From: Insolitispirillum peregrinum
GTDB lineage: Bacteria; Pseudomonadota; Alphaproteobacteria; Rhodospirillales; Rhodospirillaceae
Strand: one strand, 5' to 3'
NCBI RefSeq assembly: GCF_042665255.1
Contig: NZ_JBHTCD010000005.1
Length of the DNA: 64,000 bases
Part shown: positions 9,053 to 16,739 of the stretch, in pieces
Layout of the letters: each line of letters opens with the position of its first letter
Position numbering within the stretch: the first letter of the stretch is position 1
The notes under the pieces: model-generated
What the model was told of the DNA's origin: nothing
The model's database searches: none
What the model saw: the letters and a program-made list of their open reading frames with translations, nothing else
Made by a program: the position numbers and the translations under genes

Positions 9053-9469
9053 ATGCAGATGATGCACCGGCCCTATACGAACATCCTGGAACGCCTGCGC
9101 AGTGTTGGCTTGCGTCCGACCCGCCAGCGCCTTGCCCTGGCCAAGCTGTTGTTCGAGGGGGGGGATCGTCACCTGTCAGCCGAGCAGTTGCACTCCGAAG
9201 CCCAGGCCCACAACATCCGGGTGTCGCTGGCCACCGTCTATAACGCCTTGCACCAGTTCACCGATGCCGGCCTGCTGCACGAGATCGTTGTCGATGCCGG
9301 GCGGTCCTATTTCGATACCAACACCAGCACCCACCACCATTTCTTTTTTGAACGCTCGGGGCGTCTGGAAGACATTCCGGGGGATCAGATCGAACTGACC
9401 CGTTTGCCGCAGGCTCCGGCGGGCTATGACATTTCGCGGGTGGATGTCATTGTGCGGGTGAACGGTTAG
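9053..9469 (+). CDS. irr: Fur-family regulator, Irr type
   Basis: Irr is the haem-responsive iron regulator of alphaproteobacteria. The 138-aa product has the Fur winged helix (RPTRQRLALAKLLF, SAEQLHSEAQ, VSLATVYNALHQFTDAGLLHEI). It also has the Irr hallmark HHHFFFE (His94-96) and no CxxC zinc motifs, which separates it from classical Fur, Zur and PerR. No N-terminal haem regulatory Cys-Pro motif is visible, so haem sensing would rely on the histidines. Start: GAAGGAC lies 8 nt before ATG 9053; ATG 9059 and 9062 are also possible. The stop codon lies within TAGAGCA, the terminal motif of repeat copy A1. Confidence 0.85.
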   Translation: MQMMHRPYTNILERLRSVGLRPTRQRLALAKLLFEGGDRHLSAEQLHSEAQAHNIRVSLATVYNALHQFTDAGLLHEIVVDAGRSYFDTNTSTHHHFFFERSGRLEDIPGDQIELTRLPQAPAGYDISRVDVIVRVNG

Positions 9470-9583
9470 AGCAGGCTGCCGCCTGAGCCGCTCGGGGCCT
9501 GAGGCCCCAGCGGGGTGTGGAGCAGCGCTCCACGTCCTTGTTTCCCAACTGTCGTGTCCTGTGGCGTGACATTTAACCCACGC
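9467..9583 (+). repeat. Repeat family A, copy A1 (internally deleted)
   Basis: This is a shortened copy of the multi-hairpin repeat seen in full at 10298-10513, 18714-18916 and 53452-53667. It keeps a variant of hairpin 1, one GGGGCCTGAGGCCCC hairpin, GGAGCAGCGCTCC, and the right terminal repeat ending CAACTGTCGTGTCCTGTGGCG. It lacks the left terminal repeat and the AT-rich central hairpin. The deletion runs between the two GGGGCC/GGCCCC palindromes. It starts on the irr stop codon and lies before the irr terminator, so it is part of the irr 3'UTR. Confidence 0.85.
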
Positions 9584-9598
9584 AAATCGAACAGAGCC

Positions 9599-9634
9599 AA
9601 AACCGCCAGCGCAGGATTGCCCTCTGGCGGTTTT
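9599..9634 (+). terminator. Rho-independent terminator of irr
   Basis: A perfect 11-bp stem (AAAACCGCCAG with its complement) and a 14-nt loop, with the stem ending in TTTT. It is 130 nt after the irr stop and downstream of repeat A1, so irr transcripts should include the repeat. Confidence 0.8.
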
Positions 9635-9742
9635 CCTGACCCCATAAATAACAACTTAATCAAGTTATATAAAAACAATTTACATTAATAAATGCGCAAT
9701 GCTAGCATCACTCCATCGTTCCTCACGCTGGAGAGCTTTGCG

Positions 9743-10405
9743 ATGTCCTCCCCCTCGCCTGTCCTGATCGTCCCCGGCCTTGGCGGCAGCGGGGCAGACC
9801 ACTGGCAAGCCCACCTCGCCCGCGCGCTGAATGCCCGCTGGCTGGAGCAAACCGACTGGGATACCCCCTCGCCAGTCCAGTGGGAGCAAGCTCTTGCCGC
9901 TGCTCTGTCCGGCAGCACCGAGCCCGTCACGCTGGTCGCCCACAGCCTCGGGTGCATTCTGTCCGTGCGCTGGGTGCTCACCCATCCCGAAGAGGCTCGC
10001 CGTCGGGTCAATGGCGTGCTGCTGGTGGCCCCTGCTGATGTGGACAGCCCCAGCCATACACCGTCCGTTGTCCACAGCTTTGCCCCCATCCCCTTGCACA
10101 CCCTGCCGATTCCCAGCGTGGTGGTTGCCAGCCAGACCGACCCTTATTGCAGCTTTGCCCGTGCCCGCCAGTTTGCCGGACAGTGGGGAAGCGACCTGAT
10201 TGATTTGGGGGATGCGGGTCACATCAATGTCGCCGCAGGCTACGGTCCGTGGCCACTGGCCCAAACATTGTGCGAAACATGGCACACTACCAGACCTGCG
10301 TGCGTTAGATCTGACGCCACAGTACACGACAGTTGTGAAACAGAATCATGGAGCGCTGCTCCACACCTCGCTGGGGCCAGTCGGCCCCAGACCCCATTCC
10401 TTTGA
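9743..10405 (+). CDS. RBBP9/YdeN-type alpha/beta hydrolase with repeat-encoded tail
   Basis: This small serine hydrolase family has no firmly assigned bacterial substrate. The 220-aa product starts MSSPSPVLIVPGLGGSGADHW. It has the nucleophile elbow in TLVAHSLGCILSV, the Asp region in SVVVASQTDPYCSF and the His in DAGHINVAAGYGPWP. The recognisable fold ends near residue 185. From base 10298 the reading frame runs into repeat copy A2, which supplies about the last 35 residues and the stop. Start ATG 9743 has GGAGAG 8 nt upstream; an upstream in-frame ATG (9692) has no ribosome binding site. The hydrolase assignment is firm; whether the tail is tolerated is unknown. Confidence 0.85.
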   Translation: MSSPSPVLIVPGLGGSGADHWQAHLARALNARWLEQTDWDTPSPVQWEQALAAALSGSTEPVTLVAHSLGCILSVRWVLTHPEEARRRVNGVLLVAPADVDSPSHTPSVVHSFAPIPLHTLPIPSVVVASQTDPYCSFARARQFAGQWGSDLIDLGDAGHINVAAGYGPWPLAQTLCETWHTTRPACVRSDATVHDSCETESWSAAPHLAGASRPQTPFL

Positions 10406-10513
10406 TCATAAAAGAAAAAATAGGGGTTCGGGGCCTCAGGCCCCGAGCAGTTCAGGCTGACGCCTGAACTGGTTTCACTGACTGTCGTGTACCGTGATCT
10501 GACGCAGGCACGC
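10298..10513 (-). repeat. Repeat family A, copy A2 (full length)
   Basis: This 216-bp copy is inverted relative to copy A4. Its terminal inverted repeats end in GTACACGACAG and CTGTCGTGTAC. Between them, in order, are GGAGCGCTGCTCC, GGGGCCAGTCGGCCCC, an AT-rich hairpin loop closed by CCCCAT-like arms, GGGGCCTCAGGCCCC, and the variable hairpin GTTCAGGC/GCCTGAAC. It overlaps the 3' end of the hydrolase gene and joins two B palindromes through the linker TCTAGTCTTTTGTACTG. Confidence 0.85.
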
Positions 10514-10524
10514 TGGTCTAGTCT

Positions 10525-10635
10525 TTTGTACTGCCGCATTGTTGTTGCGAAAACCGGTTCCCACTTTTCGCACAATGCTCGTTTGTACTGCCGCATTGTT
10601 GCTGCGAAAACCGGTTCCCACTTTTCGCACAATGC
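10525..10635 (+). repeat. Repeat family B, two tandem copies (57-bp period)
   Basis: Two nearly identical units begin at 10525 and 10582, each TTTGTACTGCCGCATTGTTG followed by the palindrome core GCGAAAACCGGTTCCCACTT and CGCACAATGCT. Only a few bases differ. This is the ACCGGTT-centred intergenic palindrome common in alphaproteobacteria. Here it is the direct continuation of repeat A2. Confidence 0.85.
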
Positions 10636-10691
10636 TACGGCCTGTCGGAGTAAGATGATCACCCCCCGGCCCTGTTTGCGCGAGGCTTGCA

Positions 10692-11036
10692 ATGACCACC
10701 GCCCCCACCGAGACACCCTTTCTGCTGCCCCTGGTGTTGCAGCATAATCCCGCCGTTGCCCGTGCCCTACGGGCGGTGGCGGCTGACGTGGATCAGGTGA
10801 GTGACTGGTGGGGGCTAAGTGGTGCGCTCGCCGGACATGTTGCCGATCTTGTGGCTTTTCCCGGCAACAAAAGCGAGCGCTTGATGCTGGCCGCAGTGCT
10901 GGTCAAGGCTGACTATGCGGATGCGGCCTGTCAGATATCGCCCGATTTCTGGCGGGCGTGGTCAGGGCTGGATCGCCGGAACAAGCGGCTGATCATGGCC
11001 CTGCTGGAGGAAGACTTAGCCTTGCTCGACCTTTGA
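10692..11036 (+). CDS. Hypothetical protein, 114 aa
   Basis: I do not recognise the family. The product is mostly helical by composition (AVARALRAVAADVDQVSDWW, SERLMLAAVLVKADYADAAC), has no signal peptide or membrane segment, and ends in an acidic/leucine stretch. GCGAGGC lies about 7 nt before the ATG. Its codon use matches neighbouring genes (high third-position GC), which supports a real gene. It converges with the DUF1127 gene and overlaps its 3' end by 21 nt. Confidence 0.6.
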   Translation: MTTAPTETPFLLPLVLQHNPAVARALRAVAADVDQVSDWWGLSGALAGHVADLVAFPGNKSERLMLAAVLVKADYADAACQISPDFWRAWSGLDRRNKRLIMALLEEDLALLDL

Positions 11037-11285
11037 ACGCGGCTTGATGCTGTCAATCTCGCAACGGGCAATACCGATATCGGCCAGCATGTGGTCATCC
11101 ATCGCATGCAGCACGCGCATCTCGCGGCCGTGGTCCAGGCCGTCCACCAGTCGATCAAACAGGGTGATCATGGTCCGGGACAGACGCTCGCTCCACCGGG
11201 TGCGCTTCGGATGACCAAGGATATTTGACACTTCACAAGCCTGATTTGTGGTCAGTACTTTTGTCGAAAAATCCATTGCTGACAT
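11016..11285 (-). CDS. DUF1127 (YjiS-like) small protein
   Basis: The 89-aa protein has at its C-terminal half the DUF1127 signature (REMRVLHAMDDHMLADIGIARCEIDSI). Some alphaproteobacterial DUF1127 proteins act in RNA turnover, phosphate or stress responses, but the function is not settled. A GGAG lies 8 nt before the ATG at 11285. The N-terminal 40 residues are not part of the domain. The 3' end overlaps the convergent gene at 10692-11036. Confidence 0.8.
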   Translation of the reverse strand: MSAMDFSTKVLTTNQACEVSNILGHPKRTRWSERLSRTMITLFDRLVDGLDHGREMRVLHAMDDHMLADIGIARCEIDSIKPRSKVEQG

Positions 11286-11411
11286 AGCATTAGCTCCATT
11301 TCCCTATCCGGGTTGTCGTTACAAGGGCATAATGCGCTGCAAAATCAGGCAATACAAACGAGGCTTTTTCATATAAAGACTTAGGAGAACTAATCCTTCT
11401 CCGAGGTTGCC

Positions 11412-12320
11412 ATGGTCCGCCGTCTCCCCCCACTCAACGCCCTGCGTGCCTTCGAGGCTGCCGCTCGTCTGGGCAGCTTTACCGCTGCTGCCGACGAACT
11501 GAATGTCACCCCGGCGGCGATCAGCCATCAGGTCAAGAGTCTGGAAGAGTATCTGAATGTCGAGCTGTTCGTGCGGCTGCCACGCGGGTTGTACCTGACC
11601 GATGACGGCAAGGCATATCTGCCGGACCTGACCGCGGGCTTTGACTCCCTCGCCCATGCCACCGACAGTCTGCATGGCAGTCGTCTGGATGGTTTGCTGG
11701 CCATCAGCGTTCTGCCCAGCTTTGCACAATGCTGGCTGATGTCCCGCCTGCCGGACTTCTGCAAACGCTATCCCCAGATTGATCTGCGCCTCGAATCCAA
11801 TGCCGAAAACTCACATTTCATCAAGGATCAGATTGATGTCGGTATCCGGCACGGGCTGGGCCGCTATCCCGGCCTTCGGTCACGGCTGATCATGACCGAG
11901 GAAATTTATCCGGTCGCCAGTCCTGCCCTGCTGGCCGGGGTGCATCCTTTACGGACATGGAACGATCTGCGCTATCATACTTTGCTGCATGATTACGTCG
12001 CCAATGACCGTGAACGCTGGCTGACGTGGGAACCATGGCTGGATCTGAACGGCATCCACACCGTTGATGTCTCGCGCGGGCTGCAATTCAACAACTCGGC
12101 AATGATGGTCGATGCGGCTCTGGGCGGGATGGGGGTGATGCTGGGGCGCACTGCGCTGGTCGGTCAGCATGTGCGCGACGGTCGCCTGGTGGCCCTGTTC
12201 GACAGCCGCCGCACTGCTGATTTTTCCTATTACGCCGTCTGCCCCGAAGCCACCGCCGACAAGCCCCGCATCCGGGTGTTTGTCGACTGGCTGGTGCAGA
12301 CAGCGCAAAACAACGGGTAG
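11412..12320 (+). CDS. LysR-family regulator, GcvA/AmpR-like
   Basis: The 302-aa protein begins RRLPPLNALRAFEAAARLGSFTAAADELNVTPAAISHQVKSLEEYL, the typical start of the GcvA/AmpR subgroup of LysR regulators. A type-2 periplasmic-binding-like effector domain follows (about 90-300). GAGG precedes the ATG by about 5 nt. It is transcribed away from the DUF1127 gene across a 126-bp AT-rich intergenic region, which may be its control site. The target is unknown. Confidence 0.9.
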   Translation: MVRRLPPLNALRAFEAAARLGSFTAAADELNVTPAAISHQVKSLEEYLNVELFVRLPRGLYLTDDGKAYLPDLTAGFDSLAHATDSLHGSRLDGLLAISVLPSFAQCWLMSRLPDFCKRYPQIDLRLESNAENSHFIKDQIDVGIRHGLGRYPGLRSRLIMTEEIYPVASPALLAGVHPLRTWNDLRYHTLLHDYVANDRERWLTWEPWLDLNGIHTVDVSRGLQFNNSAMMVDAALGGMGVMLGRTALVGQHVRDGRLVALFDSRRTADFSYYAVCPEATADKPRIRVFVDWLVQTAQNNG

Positions 12321-12325
12321 CAGGA

Positions 12326-13012
12326 TTATTCCGTCACCGGCTTGGGACGAGAGCCGAAAATCGCCGTGCCGACACGCACATGGGTTGCCCCCAAAGCGAT
12401 GGCCGTCTGATAGTCACCGCTCATCCCCATCGACAGGACAGTCAGCCCGTTACGGCGGGCAATTTCGCGCAGCAGGGCAAAATGCGGTGCCGGATTTTCG
12501 TCCACCGGCGGGATACACATCAGCCCGATGATCGACAGGCCCAGCGCTCGGCACGAGGCAATGAAGGCATCGGCCTGTTGCGGGGCAATCCCGGCCTTTT
12601 GCTCTTCCAGCCCGGTGTTGATCTGCACCAGACAGGCCGGATGCCGCCCCTGCCGGGTCATTTCCTCGGCCAGTGCCTGCGCGATTTTCGGGCGGTCAAC
12701 GCTTTCGATCACGTCGAACAGTGCCACCGCTTCGCGGGCCTTGTTCGACTGCAACGGGCCAATCAGGTGCAGTTCCAGATCGGGGAAATCAGCGCGCAGC
12801 GCAGGCCACTTGCCTTCGGCTTCCTGCACACGGTTTTCCCCGAACACCCGTTGCCCGGCGTCCAGCGTCGGGCGGATGGTGTCGGCGTCGTGGGTCTTGC
12901 TGACGGCAACCAGTGTTACCGCCCCGACCGGACGCCCGGCATCGTCTTCGGCGGCAGCAATGGCAGCCTTGACCGCCAGAAGACCATTGACCTGTTCACA
13001 AGAAGCGTTCAT
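12326..13012 (-). CDS. YggS/PROSC-family pyridoxal phosphate homeostasis protein
   Basis: The 228-aa product is a fold-type III PLP-binding protein thought to act in PLP homeostasis. It has the lysine motif LVAVSKTH (Lys39), FGENRVQEAEGK, LHLIGPLQSNK, SVDRPKIA, CLVQINTGLEEQKAGI and the C-terminal LSMGMSGDYQTAIALGATHVRVGTAIFG. Its length is normal. It converges with the LysR gene, leaving only 5 nt between stops, and is divergent from the ThiE-like gene. Confidence 0.95.
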   Translation of the reverse strand: MNASCEQVNGLLAVKAAIAAAEDDAGRPVGAVTLVAVSKTHDADTIRPTLDAGQRVFGENRVQEAEGKWPALRADFPDLELHLIGPLQSNKAREAVALFDVIESVDRPKIAQALAEEMTRQGRHPACLVQINTGLEEQKAGIAPQQADAFIASCRALGLSIIGLMCIPPVDENPAPHFALLREIARRNGLTVLSMGMSGDYQTAIALGATHVRVGTAIFGSRPKPVTE

Positions 13013-13050
13013 CGACCGTACCCAATCCTGTACCTCGGGGCAAAAAAGTG

Positions 13051-13680
13051 ATGCCGACCCTAGCAGACAGCGTCTCGAAGCTCAAATGCCAGCGTAACCG
13101 CCGCCACTCGCCTGCGGCCGCCCTGCCCACAGGCTGGTTGATGACCGACGAACGCCTTGCAAACCCTCTGGCCTGTCTGGCCGGGCTGCCGGTGGGAACC
13201 GGGGTGATCGTGCGGGCAAAAACCCCCGCAGCCCTGCGTACCCTGGCCCTCGCCCTGCGCCCACTGACCCGACGCCGACGGCTGCCGCTGCTGATTGCAG
13301 GCGACTGGCGGCTGGCAGCCCGCCTGCGCGTCGATGGAGTCCATCTGCCCGAAGCCCAGGCCCGGCATGGAGTGCTGACTGGAGTGCGTCTGTGGCACAA
13401 GCAGGGACGCCAGCGCCTGTTGACGATGGCCTGCCATGACCGCGCCGGGCTGGCGCGTGCCAAGACCCTGAACGCCAGTGCCTGCACCCTGTCGCCGTTG
13501 TTTGCCACCCGTAGTCATCCAGGCAGCAGGACACTGGGGATCACCCGCGCCAGTTTACTGATTCGCGCGCAGGCAGCGGTTCCGGTGATGGCTTTGGGGG
13601 GGATCAATACGCTCTCGGCGCGGGCCCTGAACGGACGTGGGTTCAGCGGGCTCGCGGCGATTGATGGCTGGACCGGCTGA
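13051..13680 (+). CDS. Thiamine-phosphate-synthase-like (ThiE/TenI) protein
   Basis: The 209-aa product matches a ThiE/TenI TIM barrel in parts: RLRVDGVHLPEAQ, ASACTLSPLFATRSHPGSRTLG and VPVMALGGINTLSARAL. Several residues expected in a working thiamine phosphate synthase are not evident (for example the usual DQKNR-type segment). It is therefore probably a divergent paralogue, perhaps TenI-like, rather than the main ThiE. The first 30 residues are Arg/Ser-rich and lie outside the domain. Start ATG 13051 or the GTG just before it is uncertain; Met31 (MTDERLANP) would also fit the domain. Confidence 0.7.
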   Translation: MPTLADSVSKLKCQRNRRHSPAAALPTGWLMTDERLANPLACLAGLPVGTGVIVRAKTPAALRTLALALRPLTRRRRLPLLIAGDWRLAARLRVDGVHLPEAQARHGVLTGVRLWHKQGRQRLLTMACHDRAGLARAKTLNASACTLSPLFATRSHPGSRTLGITRASLLIRAQAAVPVMALGGINTLSARALNGRGFSGLAAIDGWTG

Positions 13681-13881
13681 TCGTGCCGGTCTCCTGCGCG
13701 AAAACGCGCCGACCATCGTGTTCCCGAAGCGGGGAGAGGGATAACTCAGGGACACGATGGCCGCGCACCACTGACACAGGAGAGGATGGCCCATACCATG
13801 ACAAAGTTCGTTTAATATGTTTAGTACTGATTTTATCTATGATTAATATGGTTGGCATATCAATGAACCGGCGACCCAACC

Positions 13882-14820
13882 ATGCCCCGTCTGTCTGTCG
13901 AACTCCGCCGCATCCGCTATTTTCTCGCGGTCGCTGAAACCCTGCACTTTGGCCGCGCCGCCGAACGGCTGGGTATGGCCCAGCCGCCGCTGAGCGAACA
14001 AATCCGCAAGCTGGAAGAAGAGCTGGAAGTCACCCTGTTTGTCCGCAACACCCGCACGGTTGCCCTGACCGACGCCGGAGCCATCTTTCTGGCCGGAGCC
14101 CGCCGGGCGATGGACGAAATGGAGCGCGCCGCCGTTGCCGCCCGGCAGGCTGAACGGGGGATTCGCGGCCATCTGGTGCTGGGCTTTGTCAGCTCGGCCA
14201 GTGTCACCGTACTCCCCAAGGCACTGGGACGCCTGCGGACCAGCATGCCCGACCTTGAACTGGACCTGCGCCAGTACCGCCACTCGCGTGATGTCATCGA
14301 ATCGCTGTTGCAGGGCGAAGTGGACATCGCCGTCACCCGCCCCAGCGGCAAGGCCAGCATCAGCGAACACATCCTGTTGCGCGACCGGGTGCTGGTGGCC
14401 TATCGCGAGGATCATCCGCTGGCAGCACTGGGCGAAATTACCCCCGATACTTTGCGGGAAGAGCTGTTCGTCCTGTTCCCGCCCTATCAGGGCAATGTGG
14501 TCAACTCGGTGATTGGCCGTATCTGTCAGGCCTCTGGCTTTACCCCTCGCCCGGCGCACTTCGTTGATGACGTCTATGCCATGCTGGGGCTGGTGGCCGC
14601 CGGAACCGGCATCGCCCTGTTACCGGAGTCGCTGGCCAAGCTGGCGGTCAGTGGCGTCGCCTATCGTCCGCTCAGTGGCAGCAATGAAACCATGGACCTG
14701 TGCGTGGCGTGGCGGCGGAACGAAACTGCCCATCGCCTGCTGTTGCACCATGCGGTCAACCAGATTCTGGAATCACAAGGACTGCCTCCCCCTCTGGCGC
14801 AGGCGTCGCTGACGCCCTAG
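13882..14820 (+). CDS. LysR-family regulator, BenM/CatM-like
   Basis: The 312-aa protein has the LysR winged helix (LRRIRYFLAVAETLHFGRAAERLGMAQPPLSEQIRKLEEEL). Its effector domain resembles the aromatic-responsive CatM/BenM group (LVLGFVSSASVTVLPKALG, VDIAVTRP, GIALLPESLAKL). The ATG at 13882 lies at the usual distance before the helix-turn-helix. The 200 bp upstream are AT-rich and probably hold its promoter. It is followed 58 nt later by a nitroreductase gene on the same strand, which may be co-transcribed. Confidence 0.9.
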   Translation: MPRLSVELRRIRYFLAVAETLHFGRAAERLGMAQPPLSEQIRKLEEELEVTLFVRNTRTVALTDAGAIFLAGARRAMDEMERAAVAARQAERGIRGHLVLGFVSSASVTVLPKALGRLRTSMPDLELDLRQYRHSRDVIESLLQGEVDIAVTRPSGKASISEHILLRDRVLVAYREDHPLAALGEITPDTLREELFVLFPPYQGNVVNSVIGRICQASGFTPRPAHFVDDVYAMLGLVAAGTGIALLPESLAKLAVSGVAYRPLSGSNETMDLCVAWRRNETAHRLLLHHAVNQILESQGLPPPLAQASLTP

Positions 14821-14877
14821 GTATCCTGCACTGGGGCTTTTCCGCCGTTCCCCCCACACGGCTACCGGAATGACAGC

Positions 14878-15510
14878 ATGCTGATCGAAAAACTGAACTG
14901 GCGCTATGCCGCCAAAAAGATGGACCCCGCCCGCCCGGTCGACGCCGACAAGGTCGAGCGCATTCTGGAAGCCATCCGGCTGGCCCCGACCTCCAGCGGC
15001 TTGCAGCCGTTCGAGGTGATCGTGATCACCAATCAGGCCCTGAAGGAAAAGATCCAGCCGATCGCCTACAATCAGGGGCAGGTTGTCGACGGCTCGCACC
15101 TGCTGGTGTTTGCCGCGTGGGATACCTATACCGCCGACCGCATCAACATGATGTTTGATCTGGTCAATGCCGAGCGCCAGAGCATCAACGAAGGGTGGGA
15201 AAATTACCGCCAGATGCTGCTGTCGACCTATCCGCAGCGGGACGCGCAGGTCAATTTCGAGCACGCCGCCCGTCAGGCCTATATCGGTCTGGGGATGGCG
15301 CTGACTGCCGCTGCCTTTGAAGGCGTCGATGCGACTCCGATGGAAGGCTTCGATGCCGCACAGCTCGATACCCTGCTGGACCTGCGTGCCCAGGGGCTGC
15401 GCTCGGTGGCAATCCTGCCGCTGGGGTATCGTGATACCGCTGGCGACTGGCTGGTCAACCTGAAAAAGGTCCGCCGCCCGCGCGCCGGCTTCGTTCGTGA
15501 GATTTCCTGA
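14878..15510 (+). CDS. NfsB-type nitroreductase / NAD(P)H oxidoreductase
   Basis: The 210-aa product fits the oxygen-insensitive nitroreductase fold (FMN dimer). It starts LIEKLNWRYAAKKMDPAR, then has ILEAIRLAPTSSGLQPFEVIVI, ARQAYIGLGMALTAAAFEGVDATPMEGFD and a C-terminal GYRDTAGDWL. The Arg/Lys near the N-terminus and the AP-S-GLQP segment line the FMN site. The physiological acceptor is unknown. It sits 58 nt behind a LysR regulator, a common arrangement for such reductases. Confidence 0.9.
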   Translation: MLIEKLNWRYAAKKMDPARPVDADKVERILEAIRLAPTSSGLQPFEVIVITNQALKEKIQPIAYNQGQVVDGSHLLVFAAWDTYTADRINMMFDLVNAERQSINEGWENYRQMLLSTYPQRDAQVNFEHAARQAYIGLGMALTAAAFEGVDATPMEGFDAAQLDTLLDLRAQGLRSVAILPLGYRDTAGDWLVNLKKVRRPRAGFVREIS

Positions 15511-15535
15511 TCAAACCCGCCGTTGTCCTGCCTTT

Positions 15536-15559
15536 CCCGTCACTTCCCACAGTGACGGG
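15536..15559. terminator. Hairpin after the nitroreductase gene
   Basis: A perfect 9-bp stem CCCGTCACT/AGTGACGGG with a 6-nt loop, 26 nt after the stop. There is no T-run on either strand, so the terminator role is tentative. Confidence 0.4.
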
Positions 15560-15663
15560 GGGCAGGCATCCTGTTAAAAAGTGCCTCCCGTGAATTGAGC
15601 CTGCATTTGATCGTCCCCACATAGTACAGGACGCAGTGCCGCACTCCGCACCGGAGGCCCCAG

Positions 15664-16728
15664 ATGGTCCAGCCCAGCTTTTCCCGCTCCCGCCTGATCC
15701 TGCGCCTTGGCCTGTTGGTCCTCGCCAGCATGATTGGGTTCGGCTCCGCCCACGCCGAAACGGCGGCCTCCAGCGAAACCGGCATCCGTTTTGTGCAAAT
15801 CGCCACCGGCCCCACCGCCGGAACCTACTTTCCGGTTGGCGGTCTGATCGCCAACGCCATTTCCAATCCCCCCGGCTCCCGCCCGTGCGAGCGGGGCGGC
15901 AGTTGTGGCGTCCCCGGTCTGATCGCTGTCGCCCAGTCCACCAACGGCAGCATGGCCAATCTGGCCTCTCTGGCCGCCGGAACGGTGGATCTGGGGATGA
16001 GTCAGGCCGATCTTGCCTATTGGGCCTACCATGGCACCGGGGTGTACAAGGGCAAGGAACCGCAAAGCAAACTGCGTGGCATTGCCATGCTGTATTCCGA
16101 AAGCATCCATCTGGTCGCCCGCAAGGATGCCCGGATCACCTCGGTTGCCGACCTGAAGGGCAAGCGGGTTTCGGTCGGCGAAGAAGGCTCGGGTACGCTG
16201 GTGGACGCCATGCTGGTTCTGGAAGCCTATGGCCTGCGCAAGACCGACATCAAGCCGGAATACACCCGCCCCAGCAGTGCCGCCGAAGCCCTGATTCAGG
16301 GCAAGATCGACGCCTTTTTCTTCGTGGCCGGTACCCCGGTGTCGGCGGTCACCGCCCTGACCAACGAAGGCCTCGCCACGCTGGTGCCCCTGAGTGGTCC
16401 TCCGGCGCATGCGCTGGCCCAGCAATACCCGTTCCTGCTGGTCAGCACCATTCCGGCCAACACCTACGAGGGCGTCCCCGAAACGCCAACCCTGTCGGTC
16501 GGGGCGCTGCTGGTTTGTTCAGCCGATGCACCGGATGAGCTGATCTACGGCATCACCGCCGCGATTTTCCATCCCAACACCCGTCCACTGTTTGCCAAAG
16601 GCCACCCGGCGGCAAACAAAATCGCACTCGAAACGGCCTCCACAGGATTGGGGATTCCCCTCCACGCCGGGGCCGCCCGTTATTATGATGGACAAAAGGG
16701 GGCTTCGGCCACCAACCCCACGCAATAG
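15664..16728 (+). CDS. TAXI-family TRAP transporter solute-binding protein
   Basis: This is a periplasmic binding protein for TRAP-type uptake. The 354-aa precursor has a basic N-region, a hydrophobic stretch and an AHA|ET signal-peptidase site near residue 31. The TAXI core follows (FVQIATGPTAGTYFPVGGLIANAI, AQSTNGSMANLASLAAGTVDLGMSQADLAYWAYHG, GKRVSVGEEGSGTLVDAMLVL, KIDAFFFVAGTPVSAV). CGGAGG lies 6 nt before the ATG. No TRAP membrane gene lies nearby, so the permease must be elsewhere. Substrates of related proteins include glutamate-like compounds, but this one cannot be inferred. It is followed 11 nt later by an aminopeptidase gene. Confidence 0.9.
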   Translation: MVQPSFSRSRLILRLGLLVLASMIGFGSAHAETAASSETGIRFVQIATGPTAGTYFPVGGLIANAISNPPGSRPCERGGSCGVPGLIAVAQSTNGSMANLASLAAGTVDLGMSQADLAYWAYHGTGVYKGKEPQSKLRGIAMLYSESIHLVARKDARITSVADLKGKRVSVGEEGSGTLVDAMLVLEAYGLRKTDIKPEYTRPSSAAEALIQGKIDAFFFVAGTPVSAVTALTNEGLATLVPLSGPPAHALAQQYPFLLVSTIPANTYEGVPETPTLSVGALLVCSADAPDELIYGITAAIFHPNTRPLFAKGHPAANKIALETASTGLGIPLHAGAARYYDGQKGASATNPTQ

Positions 16729-16739
16729 GATGTGACCTG

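Noticed and set aside
10525..10635. CRISPR-like repeat pair
   Set aside because: Only two units, each itself palindromic across most of its length, with no spacer diversity and no cas genes.
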